Part shown: positions 9,236 to 17,211 of the stretch, piece after piece
Numbering within the stretch: the first letter of the stretch is position 1
Layout: every line of letters starts with the position of its first letter
Notes under the pieces: model-generated
Told to the model about the DNA's origin: nothing
The model's database searches: none
The model's input: only the letters and a program-made list of their open reading frames with translations
Program-made: the position numbers and the translations under genes
Assembly (NCBI GenBank): GCA_937877075.1
Contig: CALEGD010000005.1
Coordinates: 1 to 62,654, forward strand
From: an uncultured Acholeplasmatales bacterium
GTDB lineage: Bacteria > Bacillota_I > Bacilli_A > ML615J-28 > CAG-698
Direction of reading: 5' to 3'
DNA length: 62,654 bases

Positions 9236-10627
9236 ATGAGGAAAACAATTAATCTTTTAATTTTGATATTTAGCTTTTTCTTTATTTTCGGATGCGAAGA
9301 AAAGGGAATTCCTGAAGATGTAAATACCGTTAATATTTTTACGATGAACGATACCCACGGAGCTTTTGTAACTGACGGCTTCTCGGGTATGGAAAAGGTT
9401 GCTTCCGTAATAAATAATATGGAAAAAGATTTCGGGAAATTCCTTAAGATTACAACCGGAGATATCTTTCAAGGGACTTATGTATCAAATATTAATTATG
9501 GTATACCACTTCTTGAAGCCTTGAACTTACTTAAATTCGATGCTTTTGTCATCGGCAATCATGAATTTGATTGGGGAATCGAAAAAATCTCACAGTATAA
9601 AGATAATGATTCGAGAAACGGGGAGGCTGATTTTCCTTTTCTTGCAGCGAATATCGTTTATAAAGAAAGCAAAGAAAGACTTCCCTGGACAGAAGATTAT
9701 GTGATTCTTGAAAACAATGGCTATAAAGTCGGGATAATCGGAGTTATCGGTCACAATTTAGAGAGTTCAATTTCTAGTGATAAAGTTGCGGATTATGAGT
9801 TTTTAAATCCTCGCAGTATTGTACAAGAGCTTTCTTTTAGCTTAAGAAGCGAATTTGAATGCGATATTGTTGTGGTTGCTACCCATAGTTATGATGATTG
9901 GGAAATTAATGACTACTTGCAACTCCCCAATGAAAGCCGCATTGACGGAATAATTACCGGTCATAACCACCAAAAACTTTCAACTAAACACCTTCGTAGT
10001 GACGGATATTATGTTCCGGTAATTCAATGCGACGACAAAAACGAAAATGTTGGTGGTATTATTATTGAAATGGATGATGAAAAAAGTCCTGTAAAGGCAA
10101 CCATCCGTCATTATAATCCTTCCGAATATCGTAATGATCGAGGAATGTTAGATTTAATTGATAAATATTCTTCTGATATTAATGAAGGAAATCGCAACAT
10201 CGGTTATACGACCGAAACCTTATATCAAGGAAAAATCGGTACGGAGATTACTAAGGCTATGGTTGAAAAGTTTGGTGGAACAGCTGCGTTTATTAATACC
10301 GGAGGCGTCAGAACTACTCTTCAGCGCGGAAATATCAGAATCAAGGATATTTTTGAAGTTTTCCCTTTTGATAATCGGATCGTCTTAACATCACTTAAAG
10401 GTTCTGTTTTGAAAGATTTATATCATAAACAAGGGCAATCTCTTTATTTCGATCCTTATTTTCAGGTCTCTAAAATCAATGATGATTTAACTTATGATGT
10501 GATTACAATAGATTATATCTTTACCGGTAGTAATTTTCTAAAATATTTTAAAACTAGTCCACGGGAAGATGATGTTTTGATGCGTGATTTATTTATTGAT
10601 TATATCGAGGATTTTTATAAAAAGTAA
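9236..10627 (+). CDS. Lipoprotein 5'-nucleotidase / UshA-like metallophosphatase
   Basis: A 463-residue paralogue of the preceding protein. The signal peptide ends in FIFGC (Cys near residue 20) and the metallophosphatase domain follows almost at once. Motifs NDTHGAF, TGDIFQGT, GNHEFDWG and GHNHQK keep the metal ligands; FINTGGVRTTL and FEVFPFDN mark the C-terminal substrate domain. Long stretches are identical to the upstream copy (for example around LPWTEDYVILENNGYKVG), showing a tandem duplication. The likely role is salvage of nucleosides and phosphate from extracellular nucleotides. It is followed by an intrinsic terminator. Confidence 0.9.
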   Translation: MRKTINLLILIFSFFFIFGCEEKGIPEDVNTVNIFTMNDTHGAFVTDGFSGMEKVASVINNMEKDFGKFLKITTGDIFQGTYVSNINYGIPLLEALNLLKFDAFVIGNHEFDWGIEKISQYKDNDSRNGEADFPFLAANIVYKESKERLPWTEDYVILENNGYKVGIIGVIGHNLESSISSDKVADYEFLNPRSIVQELSFSLRSEFECDIVVVATHSYDDWEINDYLQLPNESRIDGIITGHNHQKLSTKHLRSDGYYVPVIQCDDKNENVGGIIIEMDDEKSPVKATIRHYNPSEYRNDRGMLDLIDKYSSDINEGNRNIGYTTETLYQGKIGTEITKAMVEKFGGTAAFINTGGVRTTLQRGNIRIKDIFEVFPFDNRIVLTSLKGSVLKDLYHKQGQSLYFDPYFQVSKINDDLTYDVITIDYIFTGSNFLKYFKTSPREDDVLMRDLFIDYIEDFYKK

Positions 10628-10632
10628 AAAAG

Positions 10633-10658
10633 AAGCCGCCTTTATTAAGGTGGCTTTT
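10633..10658 (+). terminator. Intrinsic terminator after the nucleotidase pair
   Basis: Ten-base stem AAGCCGCCTT / AAGGTGGCTT (one G-U pair) with a TATT loop, followed by a short T run. Confidence 0.7.
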
Positions 10659-10682
10659 CAGTGAAAAAATTCAGGAAAATCC

Positions 10683-10711
10683 TTGCATTTATTGAATAAA
10701 TTTAGTATAAT
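10683..10711 (+). promoter_or_regulatory. tRNA-Lys promoter
   Basis: TTGCAT (10683-10688), 17-base spacer, TATAAT (10706-10711), 18 bases before the mature tRNA. Confidence 0.7.
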
Positions 10712-10728
10712 ATTAAAGTATTGAATAT

Positions 10729-10804
10729 GCACCCTTAGCTCAGACGGTAGAGCAATTGACTCTTAATCAATGGGTCTGGGGTTCGAGTCCCCAAGGGTGT
10801 ACCA
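10729..10804 (+). tRNA. tRNA-Lys (anticodon CTT), CCA encoded
   Basis: A full cloverleaf can be folded: acceptor GCACCCT / AGGGTGT (closing G-U), D stem GCTC / GAGC, anticodon stem ATTGA / TCAAT with loop CTCTTAA giving anticodon CTT, and T stem TGGGG / CCCCA with loop TTCGAGT. The discriminator A is followed by an encoded CCA. It has its own promoter and terminator, and it marks the left edge of a stretch of decayed accessory DNA. Confidence 0.96.
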
Positions 10805-10830
10805 GTTTTAAATATTAGATTTTAAAAAAT

Positions 10831-10856
10831 CAGGCTTGTAATTAAGCCTGTTTTTT
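10831..10856 (+). terminator. Intrinsic terminator after tRNA-Lys
   Basis: CAGGCTT, loop GTAATT, AAGCCTG, then TTTTTT. Confidence 0.85.
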
Positions 10857-10874
10857 GATAAATTTAAATCAACA

Positions 10875-10903
10875 TTTACATGCTTTGATAATTAAAGTAT
10901 AAT
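10875..10903 (+). promoter_or_regulatory. Promoter upstream of the RhuM-like remnant
   Basis: TTTACA (10875-10880), 17-base spacer, TATAAT (10898-10903). Confidence 0.5.
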
Positions 10904-11005
10904 ATACGTAGTTGGTTAAGTTAAATAATTATTGAGGAATCAATAATATAAAGACTTTAGAGTCTAGTTTAATAAAAGTAGAATTATATTATATAAGGTG
11001 GTAAG

Positions 11006-11302
11006 ATGATGAACAAGTATGAGATTGTAGTATTTAATGACGATGATTTCTCTTTAGAAGTTAATATAGACAAAGATGAAGAGACTGTTTGGCTTACACA
11101 AGAACAAATTGCCTTATTATTTGAGGTTGATAGGACTAGAATAGTTAGACATATAAATAATATTTATAATGATGATGAATTAGATAGATACTCAACATGT
11201 GCGGAAAACGCACAAGTTCAAATAGAGGGGACAAGAAAGGTAAAGAGAAATATTAGATACTATAATTTAGATATGATAATATCGGTAGGTGTGGAAGAAT
11301 AA
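11006..11302 (+). pseudogene. Truncated RhuM/Fic-associated-type protein (N-terminal fragment)
   Basis: The open frame codes 98 residues that match the N-terminal part of the RhuM ('virulence protein') family: VWLTQEQIALLFEVDRTRIVRHI, then YYNLDMIISVG. Intact relatives are about 300 residues and continue with a YRVxSKRG...FR block. Here the frame breaks right after IISVG: the sequence just past the stop can be read in another frame as SKRESIMRI, like the expected continuation, so a frameshift plus later decay is likely. It has its own promoter and a GGTGG ribosome site. RhuM-like genes are common cargo of genomic islands; the molecular role is not established. Confidence 0.75.
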
Positions 11303-11842
11303 TCGAAACGCGAAAGTATAATGAGAATTGTACGTTTATTGGGGAAAAAAGCCTTATGGTATTGTCCACACATTTTTTAAGTATATCAAGAAAGATAGAC
11401 TGGTTTTATAATTGTTAATATATATTGGAAGTATCTACTGTAATTATTATGGTTATCTAGATAATGAACCGTTTGAAAGTAGTTTAAATAACAACGATTA
11501 TGATTACGAAGAAAGAAAGTAGTGATTTGAGTTTATGAAGATTTGTAAAGATATATATACTATGATTGAAGCCGGATATCTGTGGAAAAGGATTAGGAAA
11601 AGAATTCTTAAATCAAATTACATTTAATCAAAGAGCAATTAAGGCATATCATGGGTGATAGAGGACATATTGAGTTAAAGGCAGTAAAATAAATTCTGGT
11701 TTGTAGAGCAAAAATATAGAATCTATCGTATAGTGGTTTCAATAATTTGGTAATGATAGTCTAATAAAAGTATAAGTTTTTTAAATTTTCCAATAAAAAT
11801 TCGGGTTCATTCGTATCATTAGTAAGAGAGGCGGGTAATATT
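11303..11842 (+). other. Non-coding stretch, probably decayed gene DNA
   Basis: No frame stays open here. The first ~40 bases look like the out-of-frame continuation of the RhuM-like gene. The rest contains short coding-like pieces in changing frames but nothing I can assign. A GAGAGGCGGG stretch at the right end is the ribosome site of the next gene. Confidence 0.5.
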
Positions 11843-12937
11843 ATGAAAAATTTATTTAATATTTGTTTAATCATAATTTCTATGCTTTTATTAGTTTCTT
11901 GTGTAGATTCATCTGGAAATAGAGAAAACAATACTTCAGATTATTTTCATTACTCACAAAATCACGAGAGTATTCGTGGTGGCCAAGAAACCTCGTTTTC
12001 TTTAGACAAAGGTATAAGTTGGTATACCTCCAACAACCGTTCAACAGGGTTTGATATTTGGAGTGTTAAGACTAATGAAGAAGTCCCAGGGATGGTATTC
12101 TTTTATGCAACATCATATGAACAATTGTTAGAAGAAGTTGAAAACAATAGGACAACCCCATTTTATTCTTACATGTATTTAGATAATGATGGTTGGAATA
12201 AACTATTGGACACTTATAATGAGGAATATTTTGAGGATAATATTTTATTGTTTTATTATAAATATGAACCGTACATATCAGAAAATTATGTACACAGTGT
12301 AATAATTAAAGATAATTCATTAACCTTAAATATCAATCGTTTTGACGGAATGTGCGCGGCTTTGAGTTCATGGCATGAATTTGTTACAATTAAGAAAACA
12401 GATATAGAAAATATTACTGAATTTAATGTTGTTGTAAGAACAGTATCCGAATTAAAATCATCTATTGTTTTATCAGCAAATGAAGCGTATATAAGAAATA
12501 TATATGTTAATGGTTTAAGTGAATCTGATTTTCTCGGTTTAAATAATCTTAAATCTGTGAATGTGTGGACTTGGGGATTAATGATAGATATTCACTTTAA
12601 TCAAAAGATGTCAGATGAAAGATTAAATGGTATTATAGAAGTTCTTAAGTCATCAGAAAGCATTCGATCTGTTGGTTATACTAGTAATACATGGATTAGA
12701 GTAATAGTAAATGATAAATTCTACGACAAATACAAGGATAAGTCATTAATGCTTGAAGATCTTATAGGTAACGAGATAAAGAATAGTGATGAATTTATGA
12801 TTGAATTTAAAACCATAGCGCCAATAATATTAATAACACTTGAGATGGAAGAACATGGTAGGAACCATTATGAAGCAATGATTGATCAATTAAGAGAACT
12901 TAATTACCCATTCATCAATATTGAAGATCTGAATTAA
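11843..12937 (+). CDS. Predicted lipoprotein, unknown function
   Basis: A 364-residue protein with a basic start, a hydrophobic stretch and a lipobox (LLLVSC, Cys at residue 20), so it should be a lipid-anchored surface protein. The rest is rich in Asn, Asp, Tyr and Ser, with no recognisable catalytic motif. Residues ~85-215 contain a block (DNGWNKLLDTYNEEYFEDN...LLFYYKYEPY) that resembles small secreted lipoproteins of Bacillota with no known role; residues ~225-330 look like a separate alpha/beta domain. It stands alone between two decayed genes and has no clear partner. Confidence 0.7.
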   Translation: MKNLFNICLIIISMLLLVSCVDSSGNRENNTSDYFHYSQNHESIRGGQETSFSLDKGISWYTSNNRSTGFDIWSVKTNEEVPGMVFFYATSYEQLLEEVENNRTTPFYSYMYLDNDGWNKLLDTYNEEYFEDNILLFYYKYEPYISENYVHSVIIKDNSLTLNINRFDGMCAALSSWHEFVTIKKTDIENITEFNVVVRTVSELKSSIVLSANEAYIRNIYVNGLSESDFLGLNNLKSVNVWTWGLMIDIHFNQKMSDERLNGIIEVLKSSESIRSVGYTSNTWIRVIVNDKFYDKYKDKSLMLEDLIGNEIKNSDEFMIEFKTIAPIILITLEMEEHGRNHYEAMIDQLRELNYPFINIEDLN

Positions 12938-13289
12938 GGTAAATAATTGAATCTGTATTTATGGTATCAAAATTCAACCCATTATAGCCATCCTCCAAAA
13001 AACTATTTGTACGAAACCGTTAAGAAAGAGATATGTCAAAATTAGTTATGCTTTTAGTAAACTTTGATGGGTTTACAGATGCTATTTCTCTGAATTTGCA
13101 ATTTATTCCAAAAAAGCAAAAACAACAGCCAAGGTTGTCAAATTATATCTGACAATATCTCGGCTTTTTCTTTTCTTGGGGCCATGTTTAAATTTCTTTA
13201 TTTACAGCTCCTTTGTTTAATCTATATATTAATAGTTAAAGCAAAAATTGCAATAACACTTGATACGAGTTAACAAAATTTACGCCTAT
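12938..13289 (+). other. Intergenic stretch with a terminator-like hairpin
   Basis: No open frame. An imperfect hairpin occurs at 13127-13172: GCC + TTGTCA pairs with TGACAA + GGC and is followed by a T-rich tract (TTTTTCTTTTC). It probably terminates the 11843 gene, although it lies 190 bases downstream of its stop. Confidence 0.5.
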
Positions 13290-13920
13290 GATGCCAAAAG
13301 GCGAGGACATTATGGAATGCGAGAGTGATTGGTTTGGAAAGGGTTGAGCAGCCAGAAATTCCAGTTGAAGCTATAAGAGAAGTGGTGGTTAAAAGTTTTG
13401 AAAGTTGATTAAGCTTCACACAATCAAATAGAAGTATCTCCTAAAACAATTAAAACCTATAATCCTGGCGAACTTGTGGAAGGTAAAGATCCAAATGATT
13501 TTGCTTCTGGCACTATAGCCTCGCAAATTAGGAACACCTTAATTGCGATTATTTTATACCGAGTTAAATTAATTGAAACTTTTGGATCCGGATTTTGAAG
13601 AGTATTCCAATTATGCGATAAAGAAAACATAATATAGATATTATAATAATGGTGTTGGATTCAATTTTGAATTTGAAAGAAATAAAAATTATCTTCTTAA
13701 AGTATCAAATAATCCTATAAATGAAAGTTTTAATAATATTTTATCTGTTATGAACAGAAAAATCATGACTTGCTAAAAGAAAAGGGAAAATTTAATACAA
13801 TAAGAGAAATAACAATTATACTAAATCTTTTTGTCGCGACTTCAAAGAGAACTAAATAAAATGACTGAATAAAAGTTGGTGGAAAGAATCGGCTCAAAGA
13901 AAGTAGGATATTTGAAAATT
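13290..13920 (+). pseudogene. Decayed AlbA_2 / RecG-like ATP-binding regulator
   Basis: Pieces in shifting frames line up in order with the C-terminal half of the AlbA_2-type 'putative DNA-binding / ATP-binding' proteins (COG2865 type). First IPVEAIREVVVKSF (family: ExPxEAlREAlvNA), then TIKTYNPGELVEGKDP and IRNTLIAIILYRVKLIETFGSG (family: iyNPGxLPegl... RNPLIA... ie.wGsG), and finally a winged-helix tail, KLVERIGSKKVGYLKI. At least two in-frame stops and several frameshifts separate them, so it cannot make the protein. It is another island-type gene close to tRNA-Lys. Confidence 0.75.
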
Positions 13921-14236
13921 TTCGACAGATAAATCGATGATTTATTGGGTGTACACATTATTTAAAATCGGTGTCCTCTTTTCTATTTTTGAATCCGTAT
14001 TTGTTCAGGATTTAACTAGCCTGATTTATTTATGCAAATACTTTTGGTTTACTAAAAAAATCTTTATAATATAATATACGGAATTGTAATTTTAGGAATA
14101 AAAAATAATTAAGTAGAGGAGAAATATTAAATTAAGGGTTAATGATCATTTTTAATATAACTTAGTATGGTAGAATCTTTTTTTACATTATCTATTAATC
14201 ATAAAATATAGTATAATATTTTTTAGGGAGGATACA
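13921..14236 (+). other. Intergenic stretch before the SIMPL gene
   Basis: No coding signal. TATAAT occurs at 14212-14217 without a well-spaced -35, followed by AGGGAGG (14224-14230), the ribosome site of the next gene. Confidence 0.4.
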
Positions 14237-14875
14237 ATGAGATTAATCACTGTTCAAGGAGAAGGTAGGATAACACAAAGTCCTGATACAATTGAGCTTA
14301 ATGTTGAGTTAGTTACTTTAAATAAAGATTATGAAAAAATGATGGAAGGTGCCATCAACAAACTTAATTTATTATATTATCACTTAACTAATCTTGGTTT
14401 TGATAAAAATGATATTCAAACATCAGATTTCATAATTAATGCAAAATATGAAAGTGTCAGAGATAATAATGGTAATTACAAAAATGAATTTGTTGGATAT
14501 GAAGCTAGACAAAATATTGTATTAGAGTTTCCTTTAAATACAGCTTTCCTAGCAGAAATAATTGATGCAATCACAAGAAGCGTAATAAAACCTAATATTT
14601 CAATTGCTTATACAATTCAAGATAAACAATCATTAATTAACGATTTACTGGAAAGTGCAGTACAAGACGCTATCAATAAAGCTAATATTTTAGCTAATGC
14701 AAGTGGAGTTAAGTTAGGTGAAGTACAAACAATAGAATATAAAAGACAAGATTATAGAATATATTCGGATACTAAACTTGCGCCTACTGCAATGTACAGT
14801 ATGGAAAAAATTGATATCGTTCCAAAAGATATCGAATTAACAGAATATGTTATTATGAGTTTTGAAATAATCTAA
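14237..14875 (+). CDS. SIMPL (DUF541) domain protein
   Basis: A 212-residue protein matching the SIMPL/DUF541 family along its whole length: an N-terminal VQGEGRITQSPDTIELNVELVT strand pair, the middle VGYEARQNIVLEF block, and the C-terminal ...AINKANILANASGVKLGEVQTIEY helix and strand. Most SIMPL proteins have a signal peptide; this copy starts directly with the domain, so it is predicted to be cytosolic. Members include BP26 of Brucella and IRAK-binding SIMPL; the bacterial role is unclear (channel-like oligomers, stress tolerance). AGGGAGG lies seven bases before the ATG. It is intact amid degraded neighbours. Confidence 0.85.
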   Translation: MRLITVQGEGRITQSPDTIELNVELVTLNKDYEKMMEGAINKLNLLYYHLTNLGFDKNDIQTSDFIINAKYESVRDNNGNYKNEFVGYEARQNIVLEFPLNTAFLAEIIDAITRSVIKPNISIAYTIQDKQSLINDLLESAVQDAINKANILANASGVKLGEVQTIEYKRQDYRIYSDTKLAPTAMYSMEKIDIVPKDIELTEYVIMSFEII

Positions 14876-15036
14876 AAAATCTTCAAAAAGTTGCTCTAAA
14901 ATATTATTATTGTAAATAATATTATAAAAGGAAATTTCTTATCTAGAACTTAATTAAAAACCAAAGAATCCAAAATTGATTTTTAAGACATTTATGGTAT
15001 TATTAATATATCTTAATATGACTTCAGGTGTAAAAA

Positions 15037-15624
15037 ATGAAAAAGAAAAAGAATACATTATTAAATTATTACAATATAAATACAGAAACCTCAGCCTATA
15101 TGATCGAGATTTCATTAGATGATTATGCAGAATTATTTAATGGTTGGGATGCATCTCCTTTAAGAAGAAGGGATTTAGAACCGGAGTTACTTGATTATCT
15201 AGAACAATCAGGTTCAGAAATTCCACTCATTAATGATGTTGAATTATATCTATACTTACCGGAAAAATTAAGAGATGATTAAAAAGAATTAAGAAGCAAA
15301 ACCGGAATTAAAAATAACTTTAATACTGTCCTGTTTTTTATAAATAAATCATTAAAGAAGATACACAGACAGATTCTAACAAATTTTATCATCAGTATTA
15401 TGTTTTTAACAGCGGCGTATTTTTTTAGAAATGTTGTAAAGTTAGTAGATATGTTTTCAACAATATTTGTTGAAGGCTTGTATATTGGAGGTTGGGTTTT
15501 GCTATGGGAGGCTTTCTCATTGTTCTTTTTTCATAGTTATGAAATCAGACAAAGAAAGAAAATATTTTTAAGATTTAAAGGTATGGAAATTTATTTTAAG
15601 TATACAAATGATCAAAACCTATGA
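15037..15624 (+). pseudogene. Membrane protein gene interrupted by an in-frame stop codon
   Basis: The frame starting at ATG 15037 (AGGTG ribosome site upstream) codes 81 residues, hits TAA at 15280-15282, and then stays open in the same frame for another 113 codons to 15624. The first part is soluble (EISLDDYAELFNGWDASPLRRRDL), and the second holds two hydrophobic segments (about 15387-15423 and 15460-15535) and a basic tail. The pattern of a soluble head, a charged linker and two helices reads as one ~195-residue protein split by a nonsense mutation. A separate start at 15400 lacks a good ribosome site and would begin inside the first helix. Function unknown. Confidence 0.65.
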
Positions 15625-15729
15625 GATTTTCTAAGAGAACGGATATTCAGGAAGAAGCTTAAAGTAGCTTCTTTTTTCTTGTTGTAGATAATAATCTTCC
15701 TAGGTGATAAGAGTTTTTTTGTCAGTTCC

Positions 15730-15758
15730 TTGAAAACGTTGTCACTTTATGCTATAAT
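15730..15758 (+). promoter_or_regulatory. Promoter of the uronide cluster with overlapping cre-type operator
   Basis: TTGAAA (15730-15735), 17-base spacer, TATAAT (15753-15758). TGAAAACGTTGTCA at 15731-15744 lies on top of the -35 and spacer and matches the CcpA/LacI-family cre consensus (TGWNANCGNTNWCA) at every fixed position. A bound repressor would exclude RNA polymerase. Confidence 0.75.
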
Positions 15759-15789
15759 CAACCTGACAAAATTTTACAGGAGATTGATT

Positions 15790-17211
15790 ATGGAATCCAA
15801 ACTAACAAAAAAAGAAACCTGGTTATTCGCTTTGGGGGATTTGTACGGTGGCGGCGGTCAAACCATTATCTCAATTTTGTATTTGTTTTTTCTGACAAAT
15901 GTAATTGGAATTGATCCATTGGTTGCTGGGACCGTCATTTTTATTTCTAAAGCTTGGGATGCAATCAATGACCCTTTGATGGGAACTATTTCAGATAACA
16001 CAAAAACCAAAATTGGAAGAAGAAGACCATATATATTAATTGGCGGAATTTTGCTTGTACCGGCAATTGCTTTGTTATGGTTTCCTCATGGCATCACCAG
16101 CGAATATGGGAAGGTTACTTATGTAATCATAACTTATTTATTTTATTTTACCGTCAATACATTAATCATGGTTCCTTATAGTTCAATGAGTGCGGAAATC
16201 GCTACCGGATTCCATGATAGAAATAAGGTTAATACATTACGTTTGGTATTGTCTCTAGCTTCAACTGCAATTTGCACTTTAGTTCCGACTTATTTGCATG
16301 AAATGATTATCGATAATAAATTAAAATATATTCAATTGTACTTTATATTAGTCTTTGTTTTCGGAATAGTATTTGCAGTTCCTCATATTCTGATTGGATT
16401 GTTTTTAAAGGAAAGAGTAAAAAATGATGGTGAAAAGTCGAAGTTTTCATTGAAACAATTTGTTTCTCCTTTAAAAGTAAAATCATTTCGGAAACTGGTT
16501 ATCCTTTATGTTTGTCAGGCTTTAACATTGGATATCGCTTCGGCGGTAATCTTATATTATCAACTCTATGTTGTAAATATTTCATCAACTATCTTCCTTG
16601 GACTATTTCTGGGAATTCAATTAATATTGTTTACATTAATATATAAACTGATAAAAACAAAATCGAAGACGAAGATTTATCGTATCGGTTTACCGCTGAC
16701 GATAATTTGTGCGGCCGGAATCGCTTTTTATCCTTCCGGAGCTTCCGTTTATCCAATTTATATCTTAACCGCCATAACGGCCTTAGGGTTTGCGGGGGCT
16801 CAATCGACTCCGTGGTTGATGTTTCCCGATGTTGTGGATATTGTTACCTTGGCTCGAGACGGAAGAAAAACCGGAGTTTGTTCGGGAATTATGACTTTTG
16901 TCCGGACAGCCTCCGCTGCTATCTCCGCATTTCTGATTGGAATAGTACTAAAATTCAGCGGTTTTGTTGTTCCGACCGAGGAAGAACCAAAACCAATCCA
17001 AAGTGCCAATGCGGTTTTAGGAATTAGGTTGATCTTTATTTTTGGTTTTTCGATATTAATGCTTTTTGCTTATTTTTATGCGAAAACCCTAAAGTTAAGC
17101 CCCACACTTAGTGATGATGTAAAAATGTTGAATGATAAAATGGATAAAAACCTTGGTTTAAGTCCGGCAGAAAAAGCAAGATACCATGAAATTAAAAAGG
17201 AGTTTATCTGA
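15790..17211 (+). CDS. GPH-family sugar/uronide cation symporter
   Basis: A 473-residue integral membrane protein with about 12 hydrophobic segments. It has the glycoside-pentoside-hexuronide (MelB/YicJ) features: an early GDLYGGGG...FFLTNVIG helix, the DPLMGTISDNTKTKIGRRRPY loop between helices 2 and 3, and NTLRLVLSLAS after helix 4. These proteins import glycosides or uronides with H+ or Na+. The start is ATG 15790 with CAGGAGA before it; an upstream in-frame TTG at 15730 is itself the -35 box of the promoter. Its stop overlaps the next start (TGATG), and a GH105 gene follows, so the cargo is probably an unsaturated uronide oligosaccharide. Confidence 0.9.
   Translation: MESKLTKKETWLFALGDLYGGGGQTIISILYLFFLTNVIGIDPLVAGTVIFISKAWDAINDPLMGTISDNTKTKIGRRRPYILIGGILLVPAIALLWFPHGITSEYGKVTYVIITYLFYFTVNTLIMVPYSSMSAEIATGFHDRNKVNTLRLVLSLASTAICTLVPTYLHEMIIDNKLKYIQLYFILVFVFGIVFAVPHILIGLFLKERVKNDGEKSKFSLKQFVSPLKVKSFRKLVILYVCQALTLDIASAVILYYQLYVVNISSTIFLGLFLGIQLILFTLIYKLIKTKSKTKIYRIGLPLTIICAAGIAFYPSGASVYPIYILTAITALGFAGAQSTPWLMFPDVVDIVTLARDGRKTGVCSGIMTFVRTASAAISAFLIGIVLKFSGFVVPTEEEPKPIQSANAVLGIRLIFIFGFSILMLFAYFYAKTLKLSPTLSDDVKMLNDKMDKNLGLSPAEKARYHEIKKEFI

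Noticed and set aside
15400..15624. Separate 74-residue membrane protein
   Set aside because: It is in frame with the upstream 81-codon piece, has no ribosome site and starts within a helix; read as the distal half of an interrupted gene.
15730..15789. Upstream start for the GPH symporter at TTG 15730
   Set aside because: The TTG is the -35 box of a consensus promoter; the ribosome site and ATG at 15790 are clear.
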